Of a stretch of 64,000 nucleotides of DNA, positions 61,130 through 64,000 are shown piece after piece. Each line of letters begins with the position of its first letter. The first letter of the stretch is position 1. The notes below the pieces were generated by a model that had not been told where the DNA came from, ran no database searches, and was given only the letters and a program-made list of their open reading frames with translations. A program made the translations under genes and the position numbers. The stretch is from positions 7,972,001 to 8,036,000 of the forward strand of contig JAEMBT020000002.1 in assembly GCA_018873245.2 (NCBI GenBank). The letters run 5' to 3'. This DNA comes from Archegozetes longisetosus (lineage: Eukaryota > Arthropoda > Arachnida > Sarcoptiformes > Trhypochthoniidae).

Positions 61130-61850
61130 CAGAATTCGATTTTCAAAATCAGCATAATAAGTCAGGTTTGTCTTTAAAAGCCATCCGGCTTAAGAGTATA
61201 AATTAATTGATAATGGATTTAAAAGTTATAATGAAAAAATTTCAAACAAACCAATGAACAGACTATGATTAATTTGTATATTCTAATATTTGAATTTTAC
61301 GAAACTCATTAGTTCAATACGAGTCTTTATATTCTTATGATTTTCAAAATCGGTAAGCTAGATTTTCAGTACGAGAAATCGTTAGGTAAGTCTTTAAAGG
61401 CATGAACGTTTCCATTGGAAATTTCACAGATAATAGGAATATATAAAGAGCCCATAAAATTAAGATTTTTTTGAATTGCTAAACTAAATTTCCGAATCTT
61501 CGTAATTATCATTATTGTATAGAAGGTATCGATTTTCCAGTTTGAAATTTCACGGGGAATCAGAATATGTATAGATATTTTTACTTAATTTCAATTTTCG
61601 AAATCATCATTCTAAACTTTTAGCAGAGAAATCGTCAGATAAGCCATTGGAGACGTTAATATTTCCATTGGAGATTTCATAGAGAATAAGAATATACAAA
61701 ATTTGCATCGAAATTCCGCTATTTTGAGCTGTTATTCCGAATTTCCGAATCTTCACAATCACTATGTCCGGCTCTGGAGATATCGATTTTTTCAGTTGAA
61801 ATTTCAGGGAAAATCAGAATATATAAGTTTCATTTCGAATTTCCATCCCA
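61130..61850. repeat. diverged tandem repeat, period about 200-250 bp, three units
   Basis: Landmarks recur in the same order: attttcaaaatc or a variant at about 61140, 61339 and 61592; gagaaatcgt at 61373 and 61626; tttccattgga, then ccgaatttccgaatcttc, tatcgattttt and gaaatttca in the last two units. The units are clearly diverged, so the array is old or under no constraint. Confidence 0.7.
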
Positions 61851-62266
61851 CGAAGGGTAAAATCCTAACTTGAATTGTGCTAAATTTTGGTTTTCTAATT
61901 TAGCATTTTATCGCAATTCCCCCAACATTTTTCAAAGTAATGCGAGTCTCTTGTTCAATATGTTATTCAGTTCTTACTGTTTACATTTTAACTAAAGAAC
62001 TAACACCAATAAACATACAGTCCACAACACTAACGATAGTAAATAATGCAAGCGTGCCAATGATTATAAAAAGTTCTTATCTTATCAGACCAAATTTCGT
62101 GGTGTCTCTGGAGCCAAAATTAGAACAAAGTTCACCTAAAGGTTTTACAGAATAAGAAAGAAATCACGATTCATACCAGCTCTCTAGGAGTCTTGTTCTG
62201 TCCATCGACAGCCTACTCACCGAAACTTAACACCTGAAAAGATGCTTTTTATTAGTAATAAAACCT

Positions 62267-62345
62267 TACCTGACCTAACTAACTTAGCCAAACATAACCT
62301 AACATAAAATAAAACAACGAAACATAACAATATAACATAACCTAA
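62267..62345. repeat. degenerate AACATAACCTAA-type simple repeat
   Basis: A run of aacataacctaac variants, loosely similar to the CTAAC-type repeat at 28529-28603. Confidence 0.6.
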
Positions 62346-62964
62346 TAAAACGATTGAAATCGAGATAAATAGAAAATTTGATCAGATTATAAAAGATTTT
62401 CGTCGGTGAACAGGGTGCGACCCTTTCTTTACTTCATTTGTCATTTTCCCTATTACTAACTCCGAGAACAAATGGCACAAAGAACTATACTCGTATAACA
62501 ATAGTAGTAGTTTCCATGCCTTCGATAATTGAATTTTCCAATGATTGCAAATTATCGGCTCTAGAGCTGCCAAAATATTAGAAAATGGCATAAATGTCAA
62601 ATACAGATAATTACTAAAACTTGAAATCTATCTACAGGTTTTTTTATTCTTAGAGTAGAATGAAAATTGAGATTTTTTATTGGATGAAAGTATAACCAAA
62701 TACCCGGTTAATGTTGTTATAAGTATAGTGCATTACGCGTTATATGGTGTAGATCAAATACAATTCGGACATTTCATATCAATTTTATCTACTTTGCAAA
62801 ATCATAGGTTACAGAATATTGATTCATTGTGATTGTAATGAATTAGTTGCACAATACTATAATATAATTATTTATATTTCAATTTAAATTAAAGCTTAAT
62901 TCATAGTACGAAAAGTAGAAAACCAAAAGATTGATTTAGACAAACAATTCAGACAAATTTAGTC

Positions 62965-63490
62965 ATGAATAGCTTAACTGGCATTCGACAGACTACAATA
63001 ATTGACACATTGGCGGAATTTGGAGGATTATTTCAGTAGAGATACTTATGTTAAGTCTTTGCATATATGTAGTAAATATCAAATGACAATCGAATGGGAT
63101 GAAACTCGAGCCATTACAGAACACATATTAATGGCTCATCGAAACTCTAGCCTTCTGAAGCTTTGGAAAGGTTCTTGCCATTCCTATTATAAGTGCGAAT
63201 GGTTTTATAACGCCGAAATTTTACCAAAACATTTTCCAATCAAACATTTATAACTTGTACATCGCGTTTTATTAGAATTTAGAAGTGATGGACAGATTGT
63301 CCAAAACTCTATAATAATTGTTATTGAAAATAGTGGAAAGATTACTACACATTTGATTTAGTGATGAGAGGCAATCAAATGGTAGTGGGAGTGTGGTATT
63401 TTGGTAGACATAAAGATATACATTTGGCTGACATGTATTTCGATGGCAACCTTGTACGAAATCTAAACATAACTTTTGATAAGATGAGTT
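62965..63490 (+). pseudogene. decayed glycosyltransferase (DXD, Gly_transf_sug-like) gene
   Basis: Three plus-strand frames carry consecutive pieces of one glycosyltransferase: TTIIDTLAEFGGLF, then RDTYVKSLHICSKYQMTIEW, ILMAHRNSSLLKLWKG, CEWFYNAEILPKHF, HRVLLEFRSDGQIVQN, and finally DYYTFDLVMRGN with a short tail to a stop near 63490. Related enzymes have GGIYLDxDVYVVKSL at the start of this block; here the frame changes inside it and the first Asp of the DXD metal motif is gone. At least three frame breaks or stops separate the pieces, and no upstream half of the gene was found. It reads as a truncated host-gene copy, perhaps a retrocopy fragment, since no introns are seen. The family assignment is from remembered motifs. 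Confidence 0.6.
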
Positions 63491-64000
63491 GAGTTTTGCT
63501 AAACTATGAAAATAGTTTCTATTTCTTAATTCAATAATTGAATCTTCAATCTAACATGATAAATCACCTGTAAAATAAATGAATCGTTATTCATAGTACA
63601 GGTTCAGCTAATATTTATTTTTAACTTGTAGTAAATTAGTTTTAATAATCGCAGGACTAATATAGTTCTATCAAATGTTAGTTTATTTTGATACTTATAC
63701 TACTATAATACTCTTTTATTCAAGCTGCCGACCAAAGCGTCTTTTATGTGATCAATTGATGAAATTTTATTCCTAAACAATCATTTAATACTTAAAATTT
63801 CAAATTTTTGAATTGTGTAAACATTTATTTATAATTAAATAAAATTTGCTTTATTTCATTGCTCATATACTATAAAAGTTCTCTAAAATCGAGCTCAAAG
63901 ATGTCACGTTTTGCTTGACGTTCCCATAACGAAATATATTATCTTTTAAACACATTTTAAACTAATAGAATATCGTCATAGACTTTATAGTGAGGATAGA
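63491..64000. other. intergenic, no gene seen
   Basis: AT-rich, no frame or repeat recognised up to the window edge. Confidence 0.5.

Larger units (their letters stand above)
60207..62964. other. repeat-rich intergenic region, no gene seen
   Basis: Contains an atttcgattt-rich stretch (about 60230-60715), a dispersed repeat copy, diverged 250-bp tandem repeats and an AACATAACCTAA-type simple repeat. Open frames at 60690-60959, 61940-62155 and 62382-62600 match nothing. Confidence 0.5.

Noticed and set aside
61940-62155. 71-codon frame, and the 72-codon minus frame at 62382-62600
   Set aside because: Neither shows a motif, repeat pattern or splice context; both sit in a repeat-rich, gene-poor stretch.
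1-64000. CRISPR arrays, bacterial operons or horizontally acquired genes
   Set aside because: No spaced direct repeats, no Shine-Dalgarno-led gene strings, and every recognised gene is an animal gene with introns or an animal transposon.
1-64000. Retrovirus-like or Polinton-like elements
   Set aside because: No reverse transcriptase, integrase, capsid-like or long terminal repeat signature was noticed in any frame.

Overview
This is a eukaryotic nuclear window, about 70% A+T by eye, with small GT-AG introns, typical arthropod genes and no sign of bacterial operons. Outspread, Spaetzle, clip-domain serine protease homologs and an animal Rab40 together point to an arthropod. I think an acariform mite is the best guess, but nothing in the sequence proves it. 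An intact-looking Piwi-clade Argonaute argues against the house dust mite lineage, in which the piRNA pathway is reported lost.

Layout. 1-7.1 kb: a tRNA-Thr, COX18 (-) and a Piwi-clade Argonaute (+). 8.9-10.5 kb: a Spaetzle-like cystine-knot cytokine (-). 12.4-18.9 kb is gene-dense: PARG (+), an unrecognised coiled-coil protein (-), tRNA-splicing endonuclease subunit Sen2 (+) and the ankyrin-repeat proteasome chaperone gankyrin (+). 19.8-30.8 kb: a compact Outspread/MPRIP gene (-), mostly one 7.1-kb first intron. 34-46.6 kb: three neighbouring clip-domain serine protease homologs (one +, two -), all with glycine at the catalytic serine. 47.8-58.5 kb: ERCC6/CSB (-), a POLDIP3/SKAR-like RNA-binding protein (+), Rab40 (-) and TDP2 (-). 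58.5-64 kb is repeat-rich: nested PIF/Harbinger DNA transposons, diverged tandem repeats and a decayed glycosyltransferase gene.

Most exon chains were rebuilt by joining splice sites in phase; every gene marked complete keeps frame from ATG to stop. Several genes were recovered only by finding small exons: the signal-peptide exon of Spaetzle, the zinc-ribbon-like first exon of Outspread, the two C-terminal exons of COX18 and the Piwi last exon that carries the catalytic histidine.

Themes. Three DNA-repair genes (PARG, ERCC6, TDP2) and three serine protease homologs fall in one window. The homologs are probably innate-immunity cofactors of the PPAF-II/masquerade type, and Spaetzle belongs to the same broad extracellular cascade logic. 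Introns host several short mobile elements. One 0.23-kb inverted-repeat element has three copies here, and one copy ends exactly at the 5' splice site of a TDP2 intron.
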